Below, one piece after another: positions 35,826 to 45,106 of a stretch of DNA of 64,000 nt (position 1 is the stretch's first letter; the number at the start of each line of letters is the position of its first letter). The notes below the pieces were generated by a model that was not told where the DNA came from, made no database searches, and worked only from the letters and a program-made list of their open reading frames with translations. Origin of the DNA: Pelagibius sp048268885. GTDB lineage: Bacteria; Pseudomonadota; Alphaproteobacteria; Kiloniellales; Kiloniellaceae. The translations under genes and the position numbers were made by a program. The stretch is taken from contig JBLWUP010000026.1 in assembly GCA_048268885.1 (NCBI GenBank), forward strand, positions 12,687 through 76,686, written 5' to 3'.

Positions 35826-36637
35826 GGCCTGAAAAGCCCGTCGGTCGCGTCGAGCAGGCCGGGGGCGATGGTGATCTCCTGGATCGCCCAGAAGGACTCC
35901 CCCGTTACGGCCTCGCCCACGAGGGGGTGCCCGTCCTGCGCCAGCTTGGCGAGGAGCTGTTGCGTCGCCGGCGCCAGCTCCGCCTCTTCGGCGGCGCTGA
36001 CCTCCAGCAGCTGCGGCGCGGGGCCGCTGAGGCCGCGCAGCAGGCTCTCCAGCTTCAGGCCGCCCAGCGCCTCGGCGAGCGCCGGCGCCACCTCGTAGCC
36101 GGCGATTTCCAGCGGCGTGCCGGCCGCCAGTTGGGCGCGCAGGTCCTTGGTGGTCTCCTTGCCGGCGCCCTTTTCCATCGTGGCGGCGACGCGCAGGCGC
36201 AGGAACTGGGTGAGGAAGCGGTCGCCGGAGAGCACGGGCTGCCACAGCAGCAGGCGGCTGAGCGGCATCGGCGGGGCGGCCGCGACTTCGGCCGCCAGCA
36301 GGGTGCCCAGGCGCAGGCCCCAAAGGCCGAGCGCGCCGCCGCTGCGCGCGGCCAGCCAGGCCAGGGCCGCCTCGGCATCCGCGCGCCAGATCTCCCAGCG
36401 CGCCTGGCCGAAGTCCCCGGCGCTGTCACCGGTGCCGAAGGGGTCGAGCAGTAGCACGTCGACGCCCAGCGCCGCCAGCCGGCGGGCCTGGAGCGCCGCC
36501 ATGCGGCGGCTGCGGTTCATCTCCTCGGCGAAGGGGGGCAGGTAGACCAGGCCCAATCCTTGGCGGCGCTCCGGCGCGGCGGCATGATGCACGGCGAAGA
36601 GAGGCCCTTGCGTGCCGTCGAGAAAGAATGCCTCCAT
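35822..36637 (-). CDS. Hydrolase 2, exosortase A system-associated
   Basis: 271 residues, alpha/beta hydrolase fold: LVYLPPFAEEMNRSRRM, LLLDPFGTGDSAGDF, and the elbow LWGLRLGTLLA. In the elbow the GxSxG serine is replaced by Arg109, so a classical nucleophile is absent. This family is a standard partner of hydrolase 1. It may have lost hydrolytic activity or act as a partner subunit (inference). The start at 36637 has no clear ribosome-binding site. Confidence 0.88.
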   Translation of the reverse strand: MEAFFLDGTQGPLFAVHHAAAPERRQGLGLVYLPPFAEEMNRSRRMAALQARRLAALGVDVLLLDPFGTGDSAGDFGQARWEIWRADAEAALAWLAARSGGALGLWGLRLGTLLAAEVAAAPPMPLSRLLLWQPVLSGDRFLTQFLRLRVAATMEKGAGKETTKDLRAQLAAGTPLEIAGYEVAPALAEALGGLKLESLLRGLSGPAPQLLEVSAAEEAELAPATQQLLAKLAQDGHPLVGEAVTGESFWAIQEITIAPGLLDATDGLFRP

Positions 36638-36654
36638 GAACGCCCGCCCCCTGG

Positions 36655-36703
36655 ATGCTCGCTCTTGGGTATGCTCGCTCTTGGGTATGCTCGCCCTTGG
36701 GAG
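36655..36703. repeat. 16-bp tandem repeat, three units
   Basis: atgctcgctcttgggt is repeated exactly at 36655-36670 and 36671-36686, with a diverged third unit from 36687. It fills the gap between the ACP and hydrolase 2 genes and puts three ATGs in the spacer on the plus strand. No function is evident; replication slippage is likely. Confidence 0.75.
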
Positions 36704-36706
36704 CCC

Positions 36707-36958
36707 TCAGCCCTCGAGCTTGCTCTCGACGAAGCGCGTCAGGCTGCCGAGGGTCTCGAAGACCTCGGCCGAGATGTCGTCGTCATCGACCTCGATGTCG
36801 AACTGCTCCTCCAGCCCGGTGACGACGGTGACCACGGCCATGGAATCGAATTCGGGAATGCTGCCGAAGAGCGCCGTCGACTCGTCGAACTCGTTGACCC
36901 GGTCTCCCAGTTGCAGGGCTTCCTGCAGCACCCGCTTCACACCGTCAATTACAGCCAT
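36707..36958 (-). CDS. Acyl carrier protein, exosortase A locus type
   Basis: 83 residues, acidic. The phosphopantetheine-accepting Ser39 is in PEFDSMAVVTVV, followed by the acidic helix EQFDIEVDDDDIS. ATG 36958 has GGAGG four bases upstream, which fixes the start; a 20-residue extension is rejected. It carries acyl groups as a thioester, probably loaded by the acyl-CoA ligase at 38011-39639, and heads the hydrolase 2/hydrolase 1 operon. Confidence 0.92.
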   Translation of the reverse strand: MAVIDGVKRVLQEALQLGDRVNEFDESTALFGSIPEFDSMAVVTVVTGLEEQFDIEVDDDDISAEVFETLGSLTRFVESKLEG

Positions 36959-37171
36959 CAATCCTCCGAAAGCCTTCCATGCAGTTCGCGCCGGCGGCGG
37001 CGCAGCTCCAATGATCACGGTGTCCCCCCGTCATGGCAAAGACAAAGGCACCGCTTCTTTGCGAAGATATAAAGGGATTCCCCTAAAACATCAGAATTAT
37101 CATTTCACCGCTTTGATTTATCATCCTTCACTTATCAAAATCGTGACGTCGAATCACCGCCCTCCCGCTGC

Positions 37172-37873
37172 ATGGCCGCCCCGTTGATGGACAAGCTCAC
37201 CAACCTCTTGCGGGAACTGGGCTTCGCCGGAACCCTTTGCTATGCCGTCCAGCGCCTGGGCGCCAGGACCGGCGGCCTGCTCGCGCTGCACCGCTATCTC
37301 TTTGTGGCCCAGCCTGTCGCCGCGCACCCCCTTTTGCCGCCCCGGCGCGGCCGCTCGATCGAGGTGCGTCCGCTGGACCCGCAGGACGAGGCGCTCCTGG
37401 CCCTGCCCCTGGACCGGGCCGTTCTCGCCTATCGGGCCGGGCAGGGGGCGCTCTGCTTCGGCGCCTTCAAGGGGGGCGAGATCATCGGCTGCCTCTGGCT
37501 CTGCCTGGCGGGCTACGACGAGGACGAGGTCCGCTGCCGCTACCTGCCGCAGCCGGACGGCCAGGCCTCCTGGGACTTCGACGTCTATCTGCTGCCCGAA
37601 CACCGCAGCGGCCTGGGTTTTGCGCGGCTGTGGGACGAGGCCAACGCCTTCCTGCGTCAGCGCGGCGTCGCCTACAGCTGGAGCCGGATCTCCGCCTTCA
37701 ACACCGGATCGCTCGCCTCCCATGCCCGCCTCGGCGCCGAGGTCGCCGGCCGGGCCACCTTCCTCCGGCTCGGCCCCTGTCAGCTCATGTCGGCGAACCT
37801 GCCGCCCTACCTGCACTTTTCCTGGCGGGGCGGCGCTCGGCCGACCCTCGTCTTGAGCAACCAAAAGCTGTGA
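37172..37873 (+). CDS. GNAT-like acetyltransferase
   Basis: 233 residues. FGAFKGGEIIGCLWLCL and WDFDVYLLPEHRSGLGFARLWDEA are the central strands and the acetyl-CoA loop (R-S-G-L-G) of a GNAT domain, followed by ISAFNTGSLASHARLGAE. The N-terminal 50 residues resemble the GNAT-like protein at 3193-3834. ATG 37172 or ATG 37187 may be used. It lies between the ACP and acyl-CoA ligase genes, which suggests it belongs to the acyl module and may use an acyl-ACP rather than acetyl-CoA (inference). Confidence 0.72.
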   Translation: MAAPLMDKLTNLLRELGFAGTLCYAVQRLGARTGGLLALHRYLFVAQPVAAHPLLPPRRGRSIEVRPLDPQDEALLALPLDRAVLAYRAGQGALCFGAFKGGEIIGCLWLCLAGYDEDEVRCRYLPQPDGQASWDFDVYLLPEHRSGLGFARLWDEANAFLRQRGVAYSWSRISAFNTGSLASHARLGAEVAGRATFLRLGPCQLMSANLPPYLHFSWRGGARPTLVLSNQKL

Positions 37874-38010
37874 TCCGGAATGCAACTCTCCTTTCGCCGA
37901 ATCACAGGAAGACTCCCGAAAGTTGGGCCTTTATCTCGCATTGACAGGGGGTTACGGTTCCCTGCAATTCCACCCTCCCGCAAGGCCAATCCCGAGCTAA
38001 AGCCGCAGTT

Positions 38011-39639
38011 ATGATCCAGGCCCTCCACGAGTTTGTCTCGCAAGGTGCTCGGCAATGGCCGCAGCAGACGGCGCTCGTCTTCAAGCAGGAGCGGGTGTCC
38101 TACGACGCGCTCTGGACGCTCGTTCAGCAGGCCGCCGCCGGGCTGTCGCACCTGGGCCTCGCCAAGGGCGAGCGGGTCGGGGTCTGGCTCGACAAGCGGG
38201 TCGAGACCGTCACGGCGTTCTTTGCGGCCTCCCTGGCGGGCGGCGTTTTCGTGCCGGTCAATCCGGTGCTGCGGCCGCCCCAGGTCGGGCACATCCTGAA
38301 GGACTGCAACGTGCGTCTGCTGGTCACCTCGCGCGACCGGCTGCGCAGCCTCGACACCCTGCTGGAGGACTGTCCGGATCTGGAATACGTCGTGCTGGTC
38401 GATCCCCGGCCGGACGACGACTGGGGCGCCAGGCTCACGGTCCTGGACTGGGAGGCTCTGCGCCAGGCGGCGGCGCCGGAGGCGGCCGGTTTCCCCCGGG
38501 TCATCGACCTCGACATGGCGGCGATCCTCTACACCTCCGGCAGCACCGGGCGTCCGAAGGGCGTGGTGCTGTCGCACCGCAACCTGGTGGTCGGCGGCCA
38601 GAGCGTCAGCCAGTACCTGGAGAACAACCGCGAGGACCGCATCCTCTCGGCCCTGCCGCTCAGCTTCGATGCCGGCCTCAGCCAGATCACCACGGCCTTC
38701 TGTGTCGGCGCCACCCTGGTGCTGATGAACTACCTGCTGCCGCGCGACCTGAAAAAGATCTGCGCCCGGGAAGGCATCACCGGGCTCACCGCGGTGCCGC
38801 CGCTGTGGTTCCAGCTTGCCGAACTCGACTGGTCGGACGGCGCGGGCGACACGCTGCGCTACTTCGCCAACACCGGTGGCCATATGCCGCTGCCGCTGCT
38901 GCAGCGTCTGCGGACCATCTTTCCAAAGGCGAAGCCTTATCTGATGTACGGCCTGACCGAGGCCTTTCGCTCCACCTATCTCGATCCCGCCGAGGTCGAC
39001 CGCCGCCCCGACAGCATCGGCAAGGCGATCCCCAATGCGGAGATCCTGGTGGTGAACGCCGAGGGCGAGCTCTGCACGCCGGGCGAAGAGGGCGAACTGG
39101 TCCACCGCGGCGCGCTGGTGTCGCTCGGCTACTGGAACGATACGGAACGCACGGCGGAGCGCTTCCGCCCGGCACCGGGAAGGCCGCCGGAACTTGCCGG
39201 CGAGGAACTGGCGGTGTGGTCGGGCGACATCGTGCGTCGCGACGAGGAAGGCTTCCTCTACTACGTCGGCCGGCGCGACGACATGATCAAGACTTCCGGT
39301 TACCGCGTCAGCTCGACGGAGATCGAAGAAGTCGTCTACGCCACCGGCTGCGTCGAGGAAGTGGCGGCAATCGGCGTGCCGCATCCCACCCTGGGCCAGG
39401 GCATCGCGGTGGTGGTGAAACCCAAGGGCGGCGCGGCGCTGGCCGAAGACGAGGTCATGGCGGCCTGCCGCCGCGACCTGCCGCTCTACATGGTGCCGGG
39501 GCTGCTCGTCGCGCGGCCGCATCTGCCGCGCAATCCGAACGGCAAGATCGACCGCCCGGCGCTGGCGGCGGAACTGGCCGGGGCCTTCCAGCCGCGTGAA
39601 GCAAAAGACGAGGAAGATCTGACATGCACCCAGCCCTGA
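38011..39639 (+). CDS. Acyl-CoA ligase (AMP-forming), exosortase A system-associated
   Basis: 542 residues. Adenylation motifs are in order: ILYTSGSTGRPKGVVLSHRN (about 172-191), YLMYGLTEAFRSTYL, YYVGRRDDMIKTSGYRVS, and the catalytic Lys in NPNGKIDRPAL near 512. It activates a carboxylic acid to an acyl adenylate and passes it to CoA or the nearby ACP. This is the PEP1-associated ligase that regularly pairs with the PLP decarboxylase, whose ATG lies inside the last 16 bases of this gene. Confidence 0.92.
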   Translation: MIQALHEFVSQGARQWPQQTALVFKQERVSYDALWTLVQQAAAGLSHLGLAKGERVGVWLDKRVETVTAFFAASLAGGVFVPVNPVLRPPQVGHILKDCNVRLLVTSRDRLRSLDTLLEDCPDLEYVVLVDPRPDDDWGARLTVLDWEALRQAAAPEAAGFPRVIDLDMAAILYTSGSTGRPKGVVLSHRNLVVGGQSVSQYLENNREDRILSALPLSFDAGLSQITTAFCVGATLVLMNYLLPRDLKKICAREGITGLTAVPPLWFQLAELDWSDGAGDTLRYFANTGGHMPLPLLQRLRTIFPKAKPYLMYGLTEAFRSTYLDPAEVDRRPDSIGKAIPNAEILVVNAEGELCTPGEEGELVHRGALVSLGYWNDTERTAERFRPAPGRPPELAGEELAVWSGDIVRRDEEGFLYYVGRRDDMIKTSGYRVSSTEIEEVVYATGCVEEVAAIGVPHPTLGQGIAVVVKPKGGAALAEDEVMAACRRDLPLYMVPGLLVARPHLPRNPNGKIDRPALAAELAGAFQPREAKDEEDLTCTQP

Positions 39640-40841
39640 CCCAGTGGCAGGCGCGCGACGGCTGTTTGGAAGTCGGCGGGCAGAGCCTGACCCGTCTGGC
39701 CGAGCGGGTCGGGCAGACGCCCTTCTTCGTTTATGACCGGGGCCTGCTCGACGCGCGCGTCGCGCTGCTGCGGCGCAGCCTGCCGCCGGCGATACAGCTG
39801 CATTACGCCATCAAGGCCAACCCCATGCCCGCGCTGGTGCAGCATCTGCAGCCCCAGGTCGACGGCTTCGACGTCGCTTCCGCCCGGGAGATGATGGTCG
39901 CGCTGGATGCGGGCATGGCGCCGGAAAACATCGCCTTCGCGGGGCCGGGCAAAAGCGACGCGGAACTGAGCCGCGCCGTGGCCGCCGGCATCCTCATCGA
40001 GATCGAGTCCGAAGGCGAAGCGCAGCGTCTCGCCAGGCTGGCCGAGGCGAGCGGCTATCCGGCGCGCGTGGCGGTGCGCATCAATCCCGACTTCGAACTC
40101 AAAGGCTCGGGCATGCGCATGGGCGGCGGCGCCCAGCAGTTCGGCGTCGACGCCGAGCGCGTGCCGCAGCTGCTGGGACAGATCGCCACGCTGGGTCTCG
40201 GCTTCGAAGGCTTCCACATCTTCGCCGGCTCCCAGAACCTGCGTGCCGACATCATCTGCGACGTCCAGCGCAAGACTGTCGATCTGGCCCTGGGTCTGGC
40301 GGAGCAGGCCAAGGTGCCGCTGCGTTACCTCAACATGGGCGGCGGTTTCGGCATTCCCTACTTCCCCAAGGACCAGCCGCTCGACCTGGCGCAGGTGGGC
40401 GACAATCTCGCGCCCTTGACCGAAGAGATCGCGGCGCGTCAACCGGAGGCCGAGATCGTGCTGGAGCTGGGCCGCTTCATCGTCGGCGAGGTCGGGATCT
40501 ACGTGTCGCGGGTCATCGACCGCAAGGAATCGCGCGGCCAGATCTTCCTGGTCACCGACGGCGGCCTGCACCATCAGCTCGCCGCCTCGGGCAACTTCGG
40601 CCAGGTGATCCGGCGCAACTATCCGCTGGCCATCGGCAACAAGTTCGACGCCGCCCCCAGCGAGACGGCCTCGGTGGTCGGTTGCCTCTGCACGCCGCTG
40701 GATCTGCTCGGCGACCGCTGTGAACTGCCGGCGGGCGAAGTCGGCGATCTCGTGGTGGTCTTCCAGTCCGGCGCCTACGGCCTGACCGCCAGCCCGACGG
40801 CTTTCCTGAGCCATCCGGCGGCGGTCGAAGTCCTGGTATAG
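39624..40841 (+). CDS. Pyridoxal-dependent decarboxylase, exosortase A system-associated
   Basis: 405 residues, fold III (DapDC/ornithine decarboxylase-like). The PLP lysine is Lys64 in LHYAIKANPMPAL; FHIFAGSQNL, LNMGGGFGIPYF and the C-terminal GCLCTPLD and GAYGLTASPTAF supply the phosphate site and catalytic Cys region. It probably decarboxylates an amino acid, giving an amine that could be joined to the acyl product of the ligase (inference). Translation is coupled to the ligase gene by overlap, and it is followed eight bases later by the asparagine-synthetase-like gene. Confidence 0.92.
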   Translation: MHPALTQWQARDGCLEVGGQSLTRLAERVGQTPFFVYDRGLLDARVALLRRSLPPAIQLHYAIKANPMPALVQHLQPQVDGFDVASAREMMVALDAGMAPENIAFAGPGKSDAELSRAVAAGILIEIESEGEAQRLARLAEASGYPARVAVRINPDFELKGSGMRMGGGAQQFGVDAERVPQLLGQIATLGLGFEGFHIFAGSQNLRADIICDVQRKTVDLALGLAEQAKVPLRYLNMGGGFGIPYFPKDQPLDLAQVGDNLAPLTEEIAARQPEAEIVLELGRFIVGEVGIYVSRVIDRKESRGQIFLVTDGGLHHQLAASGNFGQVIRRNYPLAIGNKFDAAPSETASVVGCLCTPLDLLGDRCELPAGEVGDLVVVFQSGAYGLTASPTAFLSHPAAVEVLV

Positions 40842-40849
40842 GTCCGGCC

Positions 40850-42700
40850 ATGAACGCACTTACCGGCTGGTTCGCGCCCGCGGCGGACGATCTGCCGCCG
40901 GCACAGATCACCACGGCCATGGCCGGCGCCTACCGCGGCCGGCGCGCCGAGGAGAGGCAATCGGCCGTTCCCGGATCCGGCCTCTGGGTGACCGCCGCGG
41001 CGGTGGAGAGACACCATTGCACGGGGGAGGAGCCCTGGGTCGCCATCGTCGGCGCGCCGCGCTGGCGCGATCCGGTGCTGGCCGGGACGCAGGAGGGGCA
41101 GGGCGCGGCACAGGCGCTGCGGCTCGCCTACCGGCAGCATGGCCCCGACCTCTTCGAACACCTTGCCGGGTCCTTCGCCCTTGCCATCGTGGACCGGCCC
41201 AATCGCCGCGTCCTGCTGGCGATCGACCGCCTGGGCATCGAGGGTCTCTACTACGCCGCTGGCAGCGCCGCCGGTCTGGTCTTCGGCTCCAGCGCCGACA
41301 TGGTGCGCGCGCACCCCGGCGTCGGCGCCACGGTGCCGCCGCAGGCGATCTACAGCTACCTGCACGCCTTTGTCTGCCGCTCCCCCGGCACCATCTATGC
41401 CGAGCAGAGCAAGCTGGAGCCGGCGCAGTACCTGCTGTGGGAGGACGGCAAGAGCCGGGTCGCCACCTATTGGCGCACGCCGTTCCGGCCGGACCGCAGC
41501 CATACGCCGGAAGAGCTGGCCGAGGAACTGGTCGCCCAGGTGCGCCGCGCCGTCCACGTGGCGGTGCCGGAAAAGGCCGCGGCGCAGACCGGCGCTTTCC
41601 TCAGCGGCGGCCTGGACAGCTCGACGGTCGTGGGCATGTTGAACGAGGTGACGCCGGGGCCGGCCGAGACCTTCACCATCGGCTTCGACGAAGAGTCCTA
41701 CGACGAGATGCGCTACGCCGACGCGACGACCGCCAAGTTCGGCACCCGCGCGCACCGCTATTACCTGACCGCCGAGGACACCGCCGCCATGGCGCCGAAG
41801 ATCGCGGCGTTCTATGACGAGCCTTTCGGCAACTCCTCCGCGCTGCCCGCCTATTTCTGCGCCGCGCAGGCGCGGGAGATGGGCATGACCTGCCTGTTGG
41901 CCGGCGACGGCGGTGACGAGGTCCTGGCCGGCAACTCGCGCTATCTGGAGCAGGGCGTCTACGGGCACTTCGGCAAGCTGCCGGCGCCCTTGCGCGGGTT
42001 GGTGAAGTTCGCCGCCTTTCACACGCCGCTGCTTGCCGCCACGCCGCTGTGGCAGAAGGCGCAGCGCTACATCGCCCGTGCCGAGGTGCCGCTGCCGGAA
42101 CGCCTGGAAGCCTTCAACTTCTATCAGCGCGACCGCATGGCAGAGGTCTTCGATGCCGATATGCTGAGCGAGATCGACGTGGAGGCGCCCTGGCGCGAGA
42201 TGCGCGAGAGTTACGAGAGCGCGGCCTCCGAGGACACGCTGCACCGCATGATGCATCTCGATATGAAGCAGGCGCTGGCCGACGCCGACCTGAAGAAGGT
42301 GCGGGGCATGAGCGACCTGGCGGGAATCGACGTGGCCTTTCCCTTCCTCGACGACGACCTCGTCGCTTTCTGCGCCACCATTCCGCCGGAGCTGCATCTG
42401 AAGGACGGGCGCCTCAGGGCCTTCTTCAAGGACGCCTTCCGCGACTTCCTGCCGGCGGAAGTGATCGCCAAGAAGAAGCACGGTTTCGGCATGCCCTTCT
42501 ACGAGTGGACCCGAGACGACCCGCGGCTGCGCGCGCTGGCCTACGACAGCCTGGGCAAGCTGCGCGGCCGCCACCTGCTGCGGCCCGAGTTCATCGACAG
42601 TGTGATGGCGGAGCACACCAAGGCCGAGGCCACTCTCTACGACGGCCTGGTCTGGGACCTGATGATGCTGGAGCTGTGGCTCGACAGTCACGGCTTGTAG
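40850..42700 (+). CDS. Asparagine synthetase-like protein lacking the glutaminase cysteine
   Basis: 616 residues. The synthetase domain is intact, with the pyrophosphate loop LSGGLDSSTVVG near 250 and LLAGDGGDEVLAGNSRY. The N-terminal domain keeps the class II shape (LAIDRLGIEGLYY, LVFGSSADMV) but begins MNALTGWF; Cys2 of active amidotransferases is Asn, and there is no in-frame Met-Cys upstream. It should therefore use free ammonia, an amine, or the amine made by the preceding decarboxylase. The TAG stop is part of palindromic element copy B; without the element the stop would be TAA. Confidence 0.87.
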   Translation: MNALTGWFAPAADDLPPAQITTAMAGAYRGRRAEERQSAVPGSGLWVTAAAVERHHCTGEEPWVAIVGAPRWRDPVLAGTQEGQGAAQALRLAYRQHGPDLFEHLAGSFALAIVDRPNRRVLLAIDRLGIEGLYYAAGSAAGLVFGSSADMVRAHPGVGATVPPQAIYSYLHAFVCRSPGTIYAEQSKLEPAQYLLWEDGKSRVATYWRTPFRPDRSHTPEELAEELVAQVRRAVHVAVPEKAAAQTGAFLSGGLDSSTVVGMLNEVTPGPAETFTIGFDEESYDEMRYADATTAKFGTRAHRYYLTAEDTAAMAPKIAAFYDEPFGNSSALPAYFCAAQAREMGMTCLLAGDGGDEVLAGNSRYLEQGVYGHFGKLPAPLRGLVKFAAFHTPLLAATPLWQKAQRYIARAEVPLPERLEAFNFYQRDRMAEVFDADMLSEIDVEAPWREMRESYESAASEDTLHRMMHLDMKQALADADLKKVRGMSDLAGIDVAFPFLDDDLVAFCATIPPELHLKDGRLRAFFKDAFRDFLPAEVIAKKKHGFGMPFYEWTRDDPRLRALAYDSLGKLRGRHLLRPEFIDSVMAEHTKAEATLYDGLVWDLMMLELWLDSHGL

Positions 42701-42836
42701 AGCAGATCAGGGTCGGCTGGAATCGCCGAAGGCGATCCACCACCCCTGTGAATCTGCTCTATGTATTAGAAATAGATCGGATTCACACGTTTAGACAGAA
42801 CCACCAAGTGGTTCTGTCTAAACGTGATCCGATCTA
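42698..42836. repeat. 139-bp palindromic MITE-like element, copy B
   Basis: Inverted copy of 32886-33024 with one base difference (CCACCACCCC against CCACCAACCC). Two hairpins are joined by an AT-rich 11-base linker. The left end supplies the G of the TAG stop codon of the asparagine-synthetase-like gene; the right end is followed by AGCC, so removing the element and one TA restores TTG-TAA-GCC. Lying between convergent genes, its hairpins could also act as a bidirectional terminator. Confidence 0.87.
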
Positions 42837-42856
42837 AGCCGGCGGCGGAGAGCCCG

Positions 42857-43627
42857 CTAACCTTTCAGGTGGTACCAGGCGAGCCCGAGCCATTCATGCA
42901 TGGCGTAGTAGGTGGTGTCGAAGGCGTTGGCCGAGGGCAGGAAGTCCATAAACCGGTAGGTCGAGCGCGAAACGAAGCGGGTGGGGGCCGGGATGACCTC
43001 CAGCCCCGTCTCCGCGAAGGTCAGCATGGCCCGCGGCATGTGCCAGGCATGGGTCACCAGATAGATCTTCCCGATGCCGTCCGCTTTCAACTGCTCGGCT
43101 GAGAATTTCGCGTTCTCCGCGGTGGACCCTGAACGGTTTTCGACCCAGCGCACCCGCACCGTGAAGTCGCGTACGAGCGTGAGCTTCATGGCATCGGCCA
43201 CGGTGTCGCCCCGCGTCGAGCCGGAGGTGCCGCCGCTCACCAGGATCGGCTTGCGGGTCAGTTTCGCCAGGAAGGCGGCGTACTGCAGCCGCTGCAAGGT
43301 GAGGCCGCCGGCGGTGTCGACGGTATAGAACTGGGTCTGCGGCAGCCAGTACTCCGGCGCGCCGTAGTAGACCCCCGCGCCGAGGACCACGATGGCGCCG
43401 ACATCGGGGTCGGTCTTCCGGCTGTCGACCGGCCCGTAGGGCTGCAGCGGCGCCATGAGTTCGCCGGCCAGGAAGGGCGTGGTGCTGAGATAAACCAGCA
43501 GCAGCAGCGCCCAGAGGAAGCCCCGCCCCAGCCGCGGCTTCCACCGCTTCAGCAGCAACCCGAAAAGAAACAGAAGGAAGAAGCAGGCCGGCGGCAGCAC
43601 CAGGACCTTTGCGATGACGTAAAGCAC
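42857..43627 (-). CDS. YdcF/ElyC family membrane protein (DUF218)
   Basis: 256 residues, GTG start. Two transmembrane segments (about 4-27 and 36-54) are followed by the DUF218 domain: VGAIVVLGAGVYYG, PILVSGGTSGS, NRSGSTAENAKFSAE and IYLVTHAWHMPRAMLTF. The family is inner-membrane anchored with a periplasmic domain and is linked to envelope polysaccharide or lipid-carrier metabolism (ElyC, SanA, YdcF). It is the last gene of the XrtA operon. Confidence 0.88.
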   Translation of the reverse strand: MLYVIAKVLVLPPACFFLLFLFGLLLKRWKPRLGRGFLWALLLLVYLSTTPFLAGELMAPLQPYGPVDSRKTDPDVGAIVVLGAGVYYGAPEYWLPQTQFYTVDTAGGLTLQRLQYAAFLAKLTRKPILVSGGTSGSTRGDTVADAMKLTLVRDFTVRVRWVENRSGSTAENAKFSAEQLKADGIGKIYLVTHAWHMPRAMLTFAETGLEVIPAPTRFVSRSTYRFMDFLPSANAFDTTYYAMHEWLGLAWYHLKG

Positions 43628-43685
43628 GGCCGCTTCCTTCCAAAGACCTGGCCAAAGGCCTGGTGCTCGTTCTCCCGCTCCGCCG

Positions 43686-44972
<1,287 letters not shown>

Positions 44973-45044
44973 TCCTGCGTCTCCAGACGGCCCTTCGGGC
45001 GCGTTCCAAGGTGATCGTTGAGCCGCCCGGAGGCGGTTGCCTTT

Positions 45045-45075
45045 TCAAAGGTCTCGGGGGTCAAAGGTCTCGGGG
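45045..45075. repeat. 16-bp direct duplication downstream of amidotransferase 1
   Basis: tcaaaggtctcggggg at 45045-45060 is repeated at 45061-45075 with the last base lost. It lies just past the stop codon of the minus-strand amidotransferase gene. Confidence 0.7.
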
Positions 45076-45106
45076 TTCATGGCAGAGTGGTCGTGAAGCG
45101 CCGCCG

